This document shows, in pieces, positions 44,087-54,284 of a stretch of DNA of 64,000 nt. The stretch's first letter is position 1. Each line of letters starts with the position of its first letter. The notes beneath the pieces were generated by a model. It was not told where the DNA came from. It saw nothing but the letters and a program-made list of their open reading frames with translations, and did not search any database. The translations under genes were made by a program, and so were the position numbers. Origin of the DNA: Spirosoma sp. (GTDB lineage Bacteria > Bacteroidota > Bacteroidia > Cytophagales > Spirosomataceae); NCBI RefSeq assembly GCF_026391055.1, contig NZ_JAPLET010000026.1:558001-622000 (forward strand), read 5' to 3'.

Positions 44087-47000
44087 ACCTCCGTTTCCTG
44101 TTCATCCGTTCGGGCGATGCATTCGGAAGGCGTTTGCCCGAAGTGGGCGCGAAATACCCGGCTAAAATACTTGGGATCGCTGAACCCCACGGCGAAGGCG
44201 ACTTCCGATACGCTGACTTTCCGCTGCTTCAGCAGCATTTCGGCTTTCTTGAGTCGTGTTGTCCGGAGCAAATCAATGACCGATAAGCCCGTCAGCATTT
44301 TCACCTTCCGAAACAAAACGGGTCGGCTCATGCCTATTTCGGTAACCAGACTGGCCACGTTAAAATCGGGCTCGCTCAACTGGCGATCGAGCACGGTCAT
44401 GAGCTGATTGAGAAATTTCTCGTCCGGATGGTCCAACGTCTGGGCCTGTGGTTGTAAGGTCACGAGCCGATTATATTTCGCCTTCAGCTGCTCCCGAACA
44501 GCCAACAGATTGCTTACCCGCGCCTGAAGCAGAATCGGGTGGAAAGGTTTACTCACGTAATCGTCGGCGCCGGTTTCCAGGCCCGTCAACTGGCTATCGA
44601 CCGTTCCTTTAGCCGTTAACATAATAACGGGAATATGGCTGGTACGCGGGTCCGATTTAATCCGGTGCGTCATGGCAAAGCCATCCATTAGGGGCATGGC
44701 TACGTCGGCAATGATGAGATCGGGTAGGGCTCGCGTGGCAATCTCCCAGCCCTGCGCCCCATTGGTGGCCTCCATAATGTCGTACTTCTCCACAAACAGA
44801 CCCTTCAGGTAGGTTCTAATATCATCCTGGTCCTCAACGAGTAAAACGATTGGCTTTTCGCTACCGTCAGTTGGTTTGGCTACCACAGGCGGGGACTCCG
44901 CCTGTGCAGATAGGGCAACGGGTGGGACGATCATTGGCGCATAGGGTACGGAATCCCCAGCTCCATTATGGAGAAGGAGCGACACGGGCAAAGTGATGGT
45001 AAAGCGCGTAAATCCAGGCTGCTGGGGAGTTGCCTCGCTGCTCTCAACGCTAATCTGCCCCTGGTGATGTTCAACGATGTGCTTGCTGAGGGCCAAGCCC
45101 AGCCCAAACCCGGTGTCGTACATTTGCGGATGGTTAACCTGATAGAACTGGTCGAAGATATGCTCCAGGTCAGCAGCCGGAATGCCCCGCCCCGTATCTT
45201 CAACAACGATAACGGCCTGATCGGAACCCATATTCCGTTGCAGTCGTACCAATACGGTACCCTCTGCCGGGGTAAATTTCAGCGCATTCTGTAAGAGATT
45301 ATATAGTACCTTTTCCAGTTCACCCACGTCAACACAGGCGGGCAGCGCATCGACCGTCGAGTCGTTCTGTAGGGTAATCCGTCGCGACCGGGCGTGTTCC
45401 AGAAACGAATCGGTAATAGTTCGCAGCAAGGCAACCAGATCGACCGTTTGCAAGTGCAGCTGTACATGACTGGTTTCGTGCTTTCTGAAATCGAGGAGCT
45501 GATTGAGCAGGCGAAGCAATCGGTCGGTGCTGTTCCGCATAATGGATACCTGCTTCTGTATCAATGTATCGGCCGTATACTGGTTGGCCAGCACTTCGAT
45601 GGGAGCCATCACGAGGGTCAACGGTGTGCGGATTTCGTGGGCTATTTCCGTAAAGAAATTCAACTTAGTCTGGTGAAGCGCCTGCTGGCGGGTTTTCTCG
45701 TCGTGTTCTACCTGCAGGTCGTGCGCCAGTTGCAGCCGGTTTCGGTTAAATCCCGACCATAGCCGCAGCATCCCCAGAAAGACGAGTACATACAGGCAGT
45801 ACGCCCAAATAGTTTTCCAGAAGGGGGGCAAGACCGTGATGGCCAGTTCCAGCGGTTTGGCATTCCAGACATCGTCGTTGTTCGTCCCTTTTACGCGCAG
45901 TACGTAGTCGCCCGCGGGCAGATTCATGTATGTTGCCTGCGGGTCTTTCACGTAGTTCCAGTCGTTGTCGAAGCCCACCAGTTGATAGGCATAGCGATTT
46001 TTGGGCGAATTGATGTAGTTGAAAGCGGCAAAGTCCAATGAAAACACGTTCTGCCAGTGCGTGAAGGTCAGAGGGCGGCTAAAATCCACGGGAGCATCGG
46101 CCCGGTTTCCGGATGAGGGGGCCGTTTGCCGCTGATTAAATAAATGCAACCCTGTAAATGCCAGCCTGGGTGGTGTTGGATTACGCCGAATGCTATCTGG
46201 ATTAAAGACGACAATACCATTGTATCCACCGAAATACAGCAAACCCCGGATATCCCGGAACGTTGAGTTCGGCGTAAACTCCTTGCAGATCAAGCCATCA
46301 TATTTATTGTAGGCGATAAACGTCGACCGTTCCGGGTCGAACTGAACAATGCCTTTATCGGTACTGAGCCAGAGCATTCCCCGATTATCTTCCAGAATAC
46401 CAAAGATGGAATTGCTAAGTAAGCCCTGCGCGGTTGTAAAATGCCGGAATGACTGCTGATCGGGTAGCAGCAGATTTAGACCACCGTCGCGCGTTCCGAT
46501 CCAGAGCCGGTGTTTTCGATCTTCAAACAGGCATATGATGTGGTTATTGCTCAGGGATCGGTTATCGCCGGGGTGATGTGTATACCGCACAAACGCATCC
46601 CGACCGGTTATTTTTCGATTCAGCCCACCCAGTGTCCCAACCCATAGCTGCTGTTGGTTATCAGGCAGAAGACAGGTGATATTGCTGGAACTTAGGGAGG
46701 ATGCCTGAGATGCCTGGTGAGTCTGCGGGATAAACGATCTCGTCTTTTCATCAAACCGGCACAGACCCCCAAAATAGGTTGCCACCCAAAGTGTTCCTTC
46801 GGCATCCCGCTTCACATCATAAATGTGATCGTCGGGTAAGGAATGCGGATTGTTGGGTTCGTGTAGATACTGGGTGACTGTATTCTGCTGAAGGTCAATG
46901 TAATTGAGTCCTTTCAAGGTTCCGACCCATAGCCCACTTTGGCCATCTGCCAGCAGGCATTTTATCTTATCATTGGTAAGCGACTGGTGCTGCTTCGGGT

Positions 47001-48240
47001 TGTGGGTATAGTGCCGGGCAATGCTCTTATCGGCGTTGATCAGAAACAACCCTTTATCTTCTGTACCAATCCACCGCTGGGCGGGGCTGTTGGCGGGAAG
47101 CATCGGCCCGGCAATTTTAAAGGGTAACCCACCCTGCCTATCCAGTGGCCGATAGGCGCTGAATTGCCTGGCAAGCGGGCTGTACATACCAACGCCACCG
47201 TAGTAAGTACCCACCCAAACCGAGCCGTCACGGTCCCGAAACAGCGAACGTACAGAGTTATCGCTCAGCGACGTGACGTCATTGGGGTGATTGATCAGGG
47301 TACTGGACCGGCTACCATCCTGAGCGATAATGTGTAGCCCCGTCATGGTGCCAACCCAGTAGTTCCCCTTGTCGTCGGGTAGAATTGTGCGGATCGTCTG
47401 CGTACTTAAATCGAGTCCGGGGGCGGGCTGCCAGGTTATGACCCGCCCCTGCTGCGGGTCGAACAGGGCAATGCCATTACGCTCGGTACCTAACCACAAT
47501 CGACCGCGTTTATCTTCAACAATGGCGTTGATGCCATTCGATGTATTGTGAAAAATGGAATCGGCCGGATTCAGGTAAAAATTGGTTAGTTTGAGACGCC
47601 CCGCCGGGGTCCGCTGCAAGCGGGCGAGTCCGGCCGATGTACCCACCCACATTGTGTGATCGCGGGCTTCGTATAAGGTTCTGATCGTTTGGTGGCTGAG
47701 GTCCTGCTGTTGCTGGGTTAGGTCGACCAGCCGGTCAGCACGACGAAGATTAGTGGTGTGAAGCCGAAAAAGTCCACGGGGCGTACCCACCCAGATGTGC
47801 TTTTGATGGTCTTCCACCAGTACAGTAATAGACGAATCGGCGAGTTTGCCGGTTTTGGTTATGACCGGCAACAGCCGCAAAAAATTGTTCTCTTTGGGTC
47901 GATAGACGGCTATACCTTTGGTAGTTCCCACCCAAAGCTGGCCTTTCCGGTCGTGTAACAAGCTGTTGACTGTATTGGCGGCTAGGCTGTTGACATCGCC
48001 GGATTTGTGTTCGTATACAACGACCTGGTGGGAGTCGTAGCGGTTCAGCCCATTGCGGGTACCGAACCACATAAACCCTTTGGCATCCTGCGTAATGGCA
48101 TATACACTACTTTGAGACAATCCCTCGTCTACGCTGATGTGACTAAAATGCTGTGTGTCAGATTGAGAAAACGTTTTTGTAGACAGGCTAACATATAATG
48201 TCGTTAGCGACAATAGAGCGTAAAATTTAGTACCATTCAT
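44074..48240 (-). CDS. Hybrid two-component sensor-regulator (HTCS) of the utilisation locus
   Basis: 1388 residues in one chain: signal sequence, about 14 Reg_prop beta-propeller repeats (WFGTRNGLNRYD, WVGTTKGIAVYRP and similar) in the periplasm, a Y_Y_Y domain ending VLRVKGTNNDDVWN, one membrane span (IWAYCLYVLVFLGMLRLW), a histidine kinase with H868 in EIAHEIRTPL and an ATP-binding DTGRGIPAADL, a receiver with D1179 in IIADVAMPLMDGF, and a C-terminal AraC-type DNA-binding domain. It senses an oligosaccharide in the periplasm and turns on the SusC/SusD operon. Convergent with GH88. Confidence 0.96.
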   Translation of the reverse strand: MNGTKFYALLSLTTLYVSLSTKTFSQSDTQHFSHISVDEGLSQSSVYAITQDAKGFMWFGTRNGLNRYDSHQVVVYEHKSGDVNSLAANTVNSLLHDRKGQLWVGTTKGIAVYRPKENNFLRLLPVITKTGKLADSSITVLVEDHQKHIWVGTPRGLFRLHTTNLRRADRLVDLTQQQQDLSHQTIRTLYEARDHTMWVGTSAGLARLQRTPAGRLKLTNFYLNPADSIFHNTSNGINAIVEDKRGRLWLGTERNGIALFDPQQGRVITWQPAPGLDLSTQTIRTILPDDKGNYWVGTMTGLHIIAQDGSRSSTLINHPNDVTSLSDNSVRSLFRDRDGSVWVGTYYGGVGMYSPLARQFSAYRPLDRQGGLPFKIAGPMLPANSPAQRWIGTEDKGLFLINADKSIARHYTHNPKQHQSLTNDKIKCLLADGQSGLWVGTLKGLNYIDLQQNTVTQYLHEPNNPHSLPDDHIYDVKRDAEGTLWVATYFGGLCRFDEKTRSFIPQTHQASQASSLSSSNITCLLPDNQQQLWVGTLGGLNRKITGRDAFVRYTHHPGDNRSLSNNHIICLFEDRKHRLWIGTRDGGLNLLLPDQQSFRHFTTAQGLLSNSIFGILEDNRGMLWLSTDKGIVQFDPERSTFIAYNKYDGLICKEFTPNSTFRDIRGLLYFGGYNGIVVFNPDSIRRNPTPPRLAFTGLHLFNQRQTAPSSGNRADAPVDFSRPLTFTHWQNVFSLDFAAFNYINSPKNRYAYQLVGFDNDWNYVKDPQATYMNLPAGDYVLRVKGTNNDDVWNAKPLELAITVLPPFWKTIWAYCLYVLVFLGMLRLWSGFNRNRLQLAHDLQVEHDEKTRQQALHQTKLNFFTEIAHEIRTPLTLVMAPIEVLANQYTADTLIQKQVSIMRNSTDRLLRLLNQLLDFRKHETSHVQLHLQTVDLVALLRTITDSFLEHARSRRITLQNDSTVDALPACVDVGELEKVLYNLLQNALKFTPAEGTVLVRLQRNMGSDQAVIVVEDTGRGIPAADLEHIFDQFYQVNHPQMYDTGFGLGLALSKHIVEHHQGQISVESSEATPQQPGFTRFTITLPVSLLLHNGAGDSVPYAPMIVPPVALSAQAESPPVVAKPTDGSEKPIVLLVEDQDDIRTYLKGLFVEKYDIMEATNGAQGWEIATRALPDLIIADVAMPLMDGFAMTHRIKSDPRTSHIPVIMLTAKGTVDSQLTGLETGADDYVSKPFHPILLQARVSNLLAVREQLKAKYNRLVTLQPQAQTLDHPDEKFLNQLMTVLDRQLSEPDFNVASLVTEIGMSRPVLFRKVKMLTGLSVIDLLRTTRLKKAEMLLKQRKVSVSEVAFAVGFSDPKYFSRVFRAHFGQTPSECIARTDEQETEVLVE

Positions 48241-48389
48241 TACTGTTTTCCAGGAAATCCGTTGCTGTGTGAATTCAATGGAAAAGCTAATTAAATATTG
48301 GCACAGTTTAATACATTAATATAGTATAACGAGCTTTATTTAACTTACGGAATAACAAATGTGGGCGTACCACACTATCTGATCGCACC

Positions 48390-48881
48390 ATGGCAAAACA
48401 ACATCAGTACGAACTAACCATAACATGGAACGGCAACACCGGGCAAGGAACCACCAGCTATCGGTCCTACGAGCGAAGCCATGTTATCTCAGCAGGAACG
48501 AAGTCTGTGATCATGGGGTCGTCTGATCCGGCCTTTCGGGGAGACAAAACCAAATACAACCCCGAAGAACTGTTGGTTGCCTCCTTGTCGAGCTGCCACA
48601 TGCTCTCATACCTGCACCTCTGCGCTGTGGCGGGAGTTATAGTGACCGACTATGTAGACAACGCCAGTGGCATTATGGTCGAAACACCGGACGGGGGCGG
48701 GCACTTTAGCGAGGTTACGCTCAATCCCATTGTTACGCTTACTGATCAATCTATGGTCGACAAAGCCAATGAACTGCATGAACAGGCCAACAGGGTATGT
48801 TTCATCGCAAATTCCTGCAATTTCCCGGTCTACCATAAGCCGTCGTGTCTGGTCAAGAAAGATATTGAGGAAATGGGTTAG
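48390..48881 (+). CDS. OsmC-family peroxide-related protein
   Basis: 163 residues. The OsmC fold is marked by NPEELLVASLSSCHMLSYLHLC with the first redox Cys and by FIANSCNFPVYHKP with the second. Ohr/OsmC proteins reduce organic hydroperoxides using these two Cys. No signal peptide. The branch (OsmC, Ohr or YhfA-like) is not settled by eye. A shared hairpin at 48886-48945 ends this gene and the convergent universal stress gene. Confidence 0.9.
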   Translation: MAKQHQYELTITWNGNTGQGTTSYRSYERSHVISAGTKSVIMGSSDPAFRGDKTKYNPEELLVASLSSCHMLSYLHLCAVAGVIVTDYVDNASGIMVETPDGGGHFSEVTLNPIVTLTDQSMVDKANELHEQANRVCFIANSCNFPVYHKPSCLVKKDIEEMG

Positions 48882-48885
48882 AATA

Positions 48886-48945
48886 AGAAACGGGTTAGAT
48901 ACCATTTAGCCCCATCAGGTACTAAACAGTCGCCAACCCGTTTCT
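48886..48945. terminator. Two-way terminator between OsmC and universal stress genes
   Basis: Exact 11-base arms at 48886-48896 and 48935-48945 with a 38-base loop, starting 5 bases after the OsmC stop. The long loop weakens the call, but the position between convergent stops supports it. Confidence 0.5.
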
Positions 48946-48962
48946 GACTCAAAAATCTACGC

Positions 48963-49691
48963 CTACTTTTTCTCATGATACACCAGCACCGGCACATCGG
49001 ACTTCGTAATCAGGGCCGTTGTGTGGTTCGGATGAAACAGATTGTCCAGAAAACCGGCTTTGGGCGATAGCTGCATGACAATCAGGTCGGCGTGGGCATG
49101 TTCAAGTTTGTCTTCTGTCAACACCTCCAGCTTCGCGTTGAACGCATCAACCAGCGATTCCGTCTGGGCAGTTACCATGGACTGTGTCGTTTGGGCCTGC
49201 ATGGCATACACAATTGTATGCACCTGTGCCGGACGAATAGACTGCCCCTCGGGCGTGGTGGGTACGATCAGCACCGGGCAGAGGGCTTCATCGGCAACAT
49301 CCGTCACGGCACTGCCTGCCAGACGGTCGAAGAACGTACTCAGGTCGCTGCGTCCCATGATGATCAGATCGGCGGAATATTCGCGAGCCACCTCAAGTAT
49401 GCCATCATCGACCGAGCCAATGCGCCATTCAGTCGTTACGGATAAACCCTCGGCCTGAAGCTCAGTGGCGAGTTCATCGAGCCGTTTACGGCTTATGTCC
49501 TCAATTTCCATAGATGCCATCACGCCCAGACCGGGGTCGCCGACAGTCGGCAATGTGGTATCGGGCAGCATGGGCTGGTACATATGGAGCAGCGTAACAG
49601 TAGACCCCGTTTTGCGCGCAAACAGGCGAACCCAGTCCAAAGCGGCTGATGTATAATTCGAAAAATCGGTAGGAAAAAGCAGGTTTGTCAT
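48963..49691 (-). CDS. Universal stress protein (UspA family), double domain
   Basis: 242 residues beginning MTNLLFPTDFSNYTSAALDWV, the standard Usp opening. The first domain has the nucleotide-binding signature near its end (LIIMGRSDLSTFFDRLAGSAVTDVAD). The second half is a shorter, diverged repeat ending LIVMQLSPKAGF...HTTALITKSDVPVLVYHEKK. The start at 49691 is chosen because the family match starts there; 44 more codons are open upstream. Such proteins bind ATP and help survival under stress. Confidence 0.92.
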   Translation of the reverse strand: MTNLLFPTDFSNYTSAALDWVRLFARKTGSTVTLLHMYQPMLPDTTLPTVGDPGLGVMASMEIEDISRKRLDELATELQAEGLSVTTEWRIGSVDDGILEVAREYSADLIIMGRSDLSTFFDRLAGSAVTDVADEALCPVLIVPTTPEGQSIRPAQVHTIVYAMQAQTTQSMVTAQTESLVDAFNAKLEVLTEDKLEHAHADLIVMQLSPKAGFLDNLFHPNHTTALITKSDVPVLVYHEKK

Positions 49692-49767
49692 TTGTGCGTG
49701 AATCAGGTTTGTTAGAATCAACAAATGAAAGGCGCAACGTTCCCAACATTTTTCGAATTTTATCAGG

Positions 49768-50733
49768 CTATTGTCTACCCGACATAGGTGGTGGTGTGAC
49801 GATACCACTCGATTCAATACCACTGTTCAGGGTTTGAACAGCCAGCAACTGCTTCATCGTTTTCTCCATTCCATCGGTTGAGCCATCCAGGAAAATAACG
49901 TTGCCCCGCCCATTCTCGGCGAAATGCTTAATGGCCTCCGTCCAGATCGAGAACAGAATCAGTGAAGCATCGAGTTTAGCCTCCGTCATTACTTTAGCCG
50001 ATTCGGCCATACCTTTGGCAACCTCTTCCCGGAACAACGCTACCCCCTGCCCGCGTAGTTGCGACGCTTTTTTCTCGGCTTCGGCCGAAATCTGAATGGC
50101 GTTACCTTCTGCTTCGGCGGCTTTGGTTTTCGTAATCAACAGCGCCTGCCCTTCGTTCTCGGCAGCTGCTTTCAGGTTCGACGACGCCACCACCTGCGCC
50201 ATCGACCGCATAATGACTTCATCGAACGCAATGTCGTTGAGTTGTAAATCGGTGAGGTGATACCCCCAGCTTTCGAGCAGGGTATCGAGTTGTGATTTCA
50301 CGTGCTCGATAATTTCGGAGCGTAAAGCCAAGATTTCAGACTGTCGTTTGGTGGCGACAAAACTCCGGATGGAGCCTTCGATGGTTCGAATCAGCGCCTG
50401 CATGAAGGAGGCTTCGTCGATGAACTTAAAGGCTACATTTTTAACGGTTTCTTCTTCCTGATTCAGGACGGAGTACACCAGCATGGCTTTGAAATTGACA
50501 TTGGCCTGATCGGCGGTAATGGCCTGAAACGCCAGTTCGACGGAGCGGTTCTGAATAGATATTCGCCGGTAAATAACTTCGATAAATGGAATCTTAAAGT
50601 TGAGCCCCGGCCGTAGTACCCGAGCGTACTTCCCAAATACGGTGATGACGGCAACAGTACCCTGCTGCACAATGACGACGGAGAGGTAGATAACGACCAG
50701 CGCCAGAATAAAAACGATCAGTAAAAAATTCAT
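49768..50733 (-). CDS. SPFH/Band 7 membrane-associated protein
   Basis: 321 residues: an N-terminal membrane segment (FLLIVFILALVVIYLSVVIV), then the SPFH domain (GTVAVITVFGKYARVLRPGLNFKIPFIE, IQNRSVELAFQAITADQANVNF) and a helical tail rich in Ala/Glu (AAENEGQALLITKTKAAEAEGNAIQI). Members such as HflK, stomatin and QmcA form large rings at the membrane and affect proteases and lipid domains. No NfeD partner or protease gene is next to it. Confidence 0.92.
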   Translation of the reverse strand: MNFLLIVFILALVVIYLSVVIVQQGTVAVITVFGKYARVLRPGLNFKIPFIEVIYRRISIQNRSVELAFQAITADQANVNFKAMLVYSVLNQEEETVKNVAFKFIDEASFMQALIRTIEGSIRSFVATKRQSEILALRSEIIEHVKSQLDTLLESWGYHLTDLQLNDIAFDEVIMRSMAQVVASSNLKAAAENEGQALLITKTKAAEAEGNAIQISAEAEKKASQLRGQGVALFREEVAKGMAESAKVMTEAKLDASLILFSIWTEAIKHFAENGRGNVIFLDGSTDGMEKTMKQLLAVQTLNSGIESSGIVTPPPMSGRQ

Positions 50734-50757
50734 AAGGTCAATTGGTTAGAAACAAAA

Positions 50758-50788
50758 AACGGATTCTGTGTAAAGTACAGAATCCGTT
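50758..50788 (-). terminator. Terminator of the MFS gene
   Basis: Exact 12-base arms (50758-50769, 50777-50788) with a 7-base loop, followed on the minus strand by a T run. It lies 88 bases past the MFS stop and before the SPFH start. Confidence 0.65.
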
Positions 50789-50875
50789 GATAAGTAAGGT
50801 AAAATATTGTTGAATCGGTTAGGTTGTAGAGTCAGCAAGTCCTACTTCACTTACTCCACTATTCACTCAATTCAG

Positions 50876-52075
50876 CTAATGACCAGCTACCAGTTCGTAG
50901 TGGGCGACTTCCTCAGTTTCGTCTACGCCTTTTTCTTTCTGCCGGAAGTACACGACCATCGCCAGCAGAAAACCGGCAAATGCCAGCGCAGCGCCCACCC
51001 ATTCGGGCGAAGCATAGCCCAATCCGGCGGCAATGGGCAAACCACCCAGGTAAGCACCGAGTGCGTTGCCCATGTTAAACCCGGCCTGACTAACCGACGA
51101 AGCCAGCATTTCGGAGCCATTGGCGGCCCGGATCATCAAAATTTGTATCGGTGCGCCCAGCGAAAACGCAATGGCACCCGTAATAAAGGTCATAATCAGC
51201 AGCGGTATCTGATACTGCGCCACAAAATACACACCGATCAGGCTGCAGGTCATCAGCAGTAAAAATAACGCGGTTGCTTTGCTGGGTGAGATCAAATCGG
51301 CGGTGCGGCCGGAAATCAGATTGCCAGTTGCCATACCCAGGCCCGCCAGAATTAGTATCCAAGTAATCTGGCTGCTGCCAAAATGAGCGACTTCGGTCAG
51401 CAGGGGGGCTATGTAGCTGAACCAGGCAAACAAACCGCCCGTACCGATGGCAGTAATGCCCAGAATCAGCCAGGGCTCTACCCGGGTGAACAGTTTTAGG
51501 TCTTTACGCAGGCTGGACTCGCCTACTACGGGCATTACAGGCAATAATTTCTGAATACAAAACATGGTAGCCAGCCCCACAACGGCTATAATAATGAACG
51601 TGATGCGCCAGCTCATTGTGTGACCAATATAGGTGCCCAAAGGTACGCCAATGATGTTGGCCACGGTAAGACCGGCAAACATCATCGAAATGGCCTGCGC
51701 TTCTTTTCCTTTACCCGCCAACCGACTGGCAACCACAGCCCCAACGCCGAAGAATGCGCCATGCGGCAAGCCCGACAACAGGCGCGTAATCATCATGATT
51801 TCATAGTTTGGCGCAAACGACGAAAGGGCGTTACAAAACGTAAATAAGGCCATCAGGCCCAGCAGAATTTTCTTAGGCGGATAATTCCCGGCAATGCCCA
51901 CCAGCAACGGAGCGCCCAAAACGACGCCCAGTGCATAGGACGAAATCAGGTGACCGGCAACGGGAATGGAGATTTGAAGGGAACTGGCCACATCGGGCAA
52001 AATACCCATGATGACGAACTCGGTCATACCGATACCGAAGCCCCCAATGGCAAGTGGTAAGAGACTTTTTTTCAT
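50876..52075 (-). CDS. MFS transporter, AraJ-like drug/sugar exporter type
   Basis: 399 residues with 12 predicted hydrophobic spans. The start LPLAIGGFGIGMTEFVIMGILPDVA, the loop LSGLPHGAFFGVGAVVASRLA and WRITFIIIAVVG match the DHA1 branch near AraJ. These proteins export small molecules using the proton gradient; substrate is not predictable. It ends in a charged cytoplasmic tail (FRQKEKGVDETEE). Confidence 0.9.
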   Translation of the reverse strand: MKKSLLPLAIGGFGIGMTEFVIMGILPDVASSLQISIPVAGHLISSYALGVVLGAPLLVGIAGNYPPKKILLGLMALFTFCNALSSFAPNYEIMMITRLLSGLPHGAFFGVGAVVASRLAGKGKEAQAISMMFAGLTVANIIGVPLGTYIGHTMSWRITFIIIAVVGLATMFCIQKLLPVMPVVGESSLRKDLKLFTRVEPWLILGITAIGTGGLFAWFSYIAPLLTEVAHFGSSQITWILILAGLGMATGNLISGRTADLISPSKATALFLLLMTCSLIGVYFVAQYQIPLLIMTFITGAIAFSLGAPIQILMIRAANGSEMLASSVSQAGFNMGNALGAYLGGLPIAAGLGYASPEWVGAALAFAGFLLAMVVYFRQKEKGVDETEEVAHYELVAGH

Positions 52076-52438
52076 TTGCAGCGTACTATTTTACTGACAG
52101 CTCGTGAATTCTTTCAACAGAGAAAGCTCACTATAGATCACCGTTGAACATGGCCTACTCTATCACGCAAATAAAAAAAGTGCAAAATTGTTCCCTATTC
52201 TCCAAATGTTCTAATTTATTAGCCAGCCGGTACAATTACGGTCTGTATCGGGGACGATAAGCTTCACCTACTGGCTCCAAACCTTGTTTAAACGTTTAAA
52301 TTATTTTGCATAAAAATGATGATACACCTGTTTCATCGGAAGCAATCCATTTATAATGAACAATAAAAATAATGGCGGGCAACATTCTTGCTGAATGTCA
52401 CCCGCCGTTACCTTAGAATTATTCAATTTATCAAACAA
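52076..52438 (-). other. Intergenic region between MFS and serine hydrolase genes
   Basis: 363 bases containing the terminator of the serine hydrolase (52374-52406) and, nearer 52075, the presumed MFS promoter. No gene is seen. Confidence 0.4.
52374..52406 (-). terminator. Terminator of the serine hydrolase gene
   Basis: Arms of 14 bases (52374-52387, 52393-52406) pair with two weak positions around a 5-base loop. The minus-strand sequence after the stem is T-rich. It lies 33 bases past the stop at 52439. Confidence 0.65.
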
Positions 52439-54181
52439 TTAGCGTATCCGTTTACCCGGCAAATTTTGCCCATTCTGGTGCAGAACAAGTTGCTCTACTT
52501 CGCCTTTGTCATTGCTGGAGAAGGTCACCTGGGCATCAACGACTTTCAGATAAAATTTGGTTTTGGATTCGGGGAAGAGTTCGAATCGGCTTTGTCCGGT
52601 AGCCTGACCGTATAATTTGTCGCCCTCGCGCGTGATGACAATAGAGAAACTTGGTGCTAACTGATATTCGCCAACATACGATTCCAGGGTAGTTTTATCA
52701 ACGACAACGCCTTCCTGTTTGGGTACTTCAACAGACTCTCCTAACTCTTTCAACATCAAGAATCCATTGGTGTTGCGCGGGTTGAGCGCCACCGACCGTT
52801 TATAATCCTGAATGGCAGCCGCTTTATCGGCCATTTTTTTGTGAAGCTCACCCCGGCTGTCATAAACATTATACGATTCGGGATAGGTATCGGCATTCAG
52901 GTTAAAAACTACCAGTGCTTCCTTATCCTTGCCTTCCCGCATCAGTTCATAACCCAGCGCGTTGATCTCATTTTCGCTCACGGCATACGCTTTGTCGGCT
53001 TTCCAGGCACTAAATTTTTGTTTAGTTTTATCTAATGGGTCACTTAGTACGGATTGACGGAGCAGATCCGTAATGGGCTTTTTGGGTGCCTCCACCGGCT
53101 GATCGAACAGGATACGAAGGATGTTTTTGCGCATGTCGCCAAGGGGTGCCCCGCCGGTATTGTTCAGCAAAACAACCAACTGTTTGTCTTTGGGCAAACG
53201 ACTGATAATGGTGTTGAAACCGTTGATGCCCCCGGAGTGCTCAATCAACAACAGGCTATCCTTAACCTGCCCAATTTTTACTTTACCAACGCCCCAACCG
53301 TAAGCATAGCCATCTAAAAACGGAGTGTACATAGTCGCCTTCCCACTAGCCGACAGAAGTTTGTCGGTATACAGAATCTGGTCCCAGCGGTATAAATCCT
53401 CGACGGTCGAATACATCGACCCGGCCGCATAGGGGATCGACATGTCCAGATAAGGCGAGTTCACGTAGGTGTTGCCTTTCTTCTCATAGCCCGTTGCCCG
53501 TTTGGGTATAATCGGGCCGAACAGATCATAGCCGGAATTCGTCATCTGCGCCGGAACAAGGATGTTTTCGTTCAATACCTCGGCATACGGTTTCCCGGTT
53601 ACTTTTTCAATGATAACCCCTAGCAGGAAGTAGCCCGAATTGCTGTAGGAGAATTTGGTGCCCGGTTCGAAATCGAGCGGCTTATCGGCGAATAATTTCG
53701 TAAAGCCTTCGGGCGTAACTGGTTCCCGACTCTGCGTCTCGAAAAACTTTGGGAAGCTGGTGTAGTTAGGAATCCCCGAAGTATGCGTAAGCAAATGATG
53801 AATCGTGATCTTGTCGCCGGTGGCTTTGGGGTAATCGGGCAGGTAATCCGTGATTTTACCGGCTGGCTTCAGCTTCCCTTTTTCGACCAGCTGCATGATG
53901 AGCATGGCCGTAAACTGCTTGGTAATGGACCCCAGCCGGAATTTGGTATCGGGCGCGTTCGGGATGTTCCATTCCATATTGGCCATGCCGTAGCCTTTTT
54001 TGAAAATAACCTGGCCTTTATCCGCCACCAGCACGGCACCATTGAACTGCCGACTGGCGACATACTGCTGAACGAGGGCATCAATTTTAGCGGACTTGGT
54101 CTGGGCAAAAGCTGCCCCTGCCACAAGCAGCACAACGACCGCCGATAAGCTGATCCGGTAAAGTACACCTACATGTTTCAT
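52439..54181 (-). CDS. Exported serine hydrolase of the class C beta-lactamase family
   Basis: 580 residues with a signal peptide ending AAFAQ. The penicillin-binding fold has S85-I-T-K88, the Y179-S-N181 motif in KFSYSNSGYFLLG, and HSGGINGF as the third motif. After the catalytic domain come helical TPR-like repeats (VFNLNADTYPESYNVYDSRGELHKKMADKAAAIQDYKRSV) and a final beta domain (YQLAPSFSIVITREGDKLYGQ). Such enzymes are peptidases or esterases more often than true beta-lactamases. Confidence 0.93.
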   Translation of the reverse strand: MKHVGVLYRISLSAVVVLLVAGAAFAQTKSAKIDALVQQYVASRQFNGAVLVADKGQVIFKKGYGMANMEWNIPNAPDTKFRLGSITKQFTAMLIMQLVEKGKLKPAGKITDYLPDYPKATGDKITIHHLLTHTSGIPNYTSFPKFFETQSREPVTPEGFTKLFADKPLDFEPGTKFSYSNSGYFLLGVIIEKVTGKPYAEVLNENILVPAQMTNSGYDLFGPIIPKRATGYEKKGNTYVNSPYLDMSIPYAAGSMYSTVEDLYRWDQILYTDKLLSASGKATMYTPFLDGYAYGWGVGKVKIGQVKDSLLLIEHSGGINGFNTIISRLPKDKQLVVLLNNTGGAPLGDMRKNILRILFDQPVEAPKKPITDLLRQSVLSDPLDKTKQKFSAWKADKAYAVSENEINALGYELMREGKDKEALVVFNLNADTYPESYNVYDSRGELHKKMADKAAAIQDYKRSVALNPRNTNGFLMLKELGESVEVPKQEGVVVDKTTLESYVGEYQLAPSFSIVITREGDKLYGQATGQSRFELFPESKTKFYLKVVDAQVTFSSNDKGEVEQLVLHQNGQNLPGKRIR

Positions 54182-54284
54182 AAGAGGAGATGGGAAAGTG
54201 ATTGCTCGCCAAGATTAGCACTTTCTATTCCTCAGCCTTATGAAAAGTGAGTTGTCGGTTGATAGCCCGGATAAAAGGCAAGAA

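Noticed and set aside
44005..50880. Similar GAGTGGAGTRAGT-like stretches near 44010-44080 and 50840-50875
   Set aside because: Short, low-complexity and imperfect; not enough to call a repeat family by eye.
52439..54181. True beta-lactamase resistance gene
   Set aside because: SxxK, YxN and HSGG are present, but the TPR-like tail and family context point to a general serine hydrolase; resistance is not supported.
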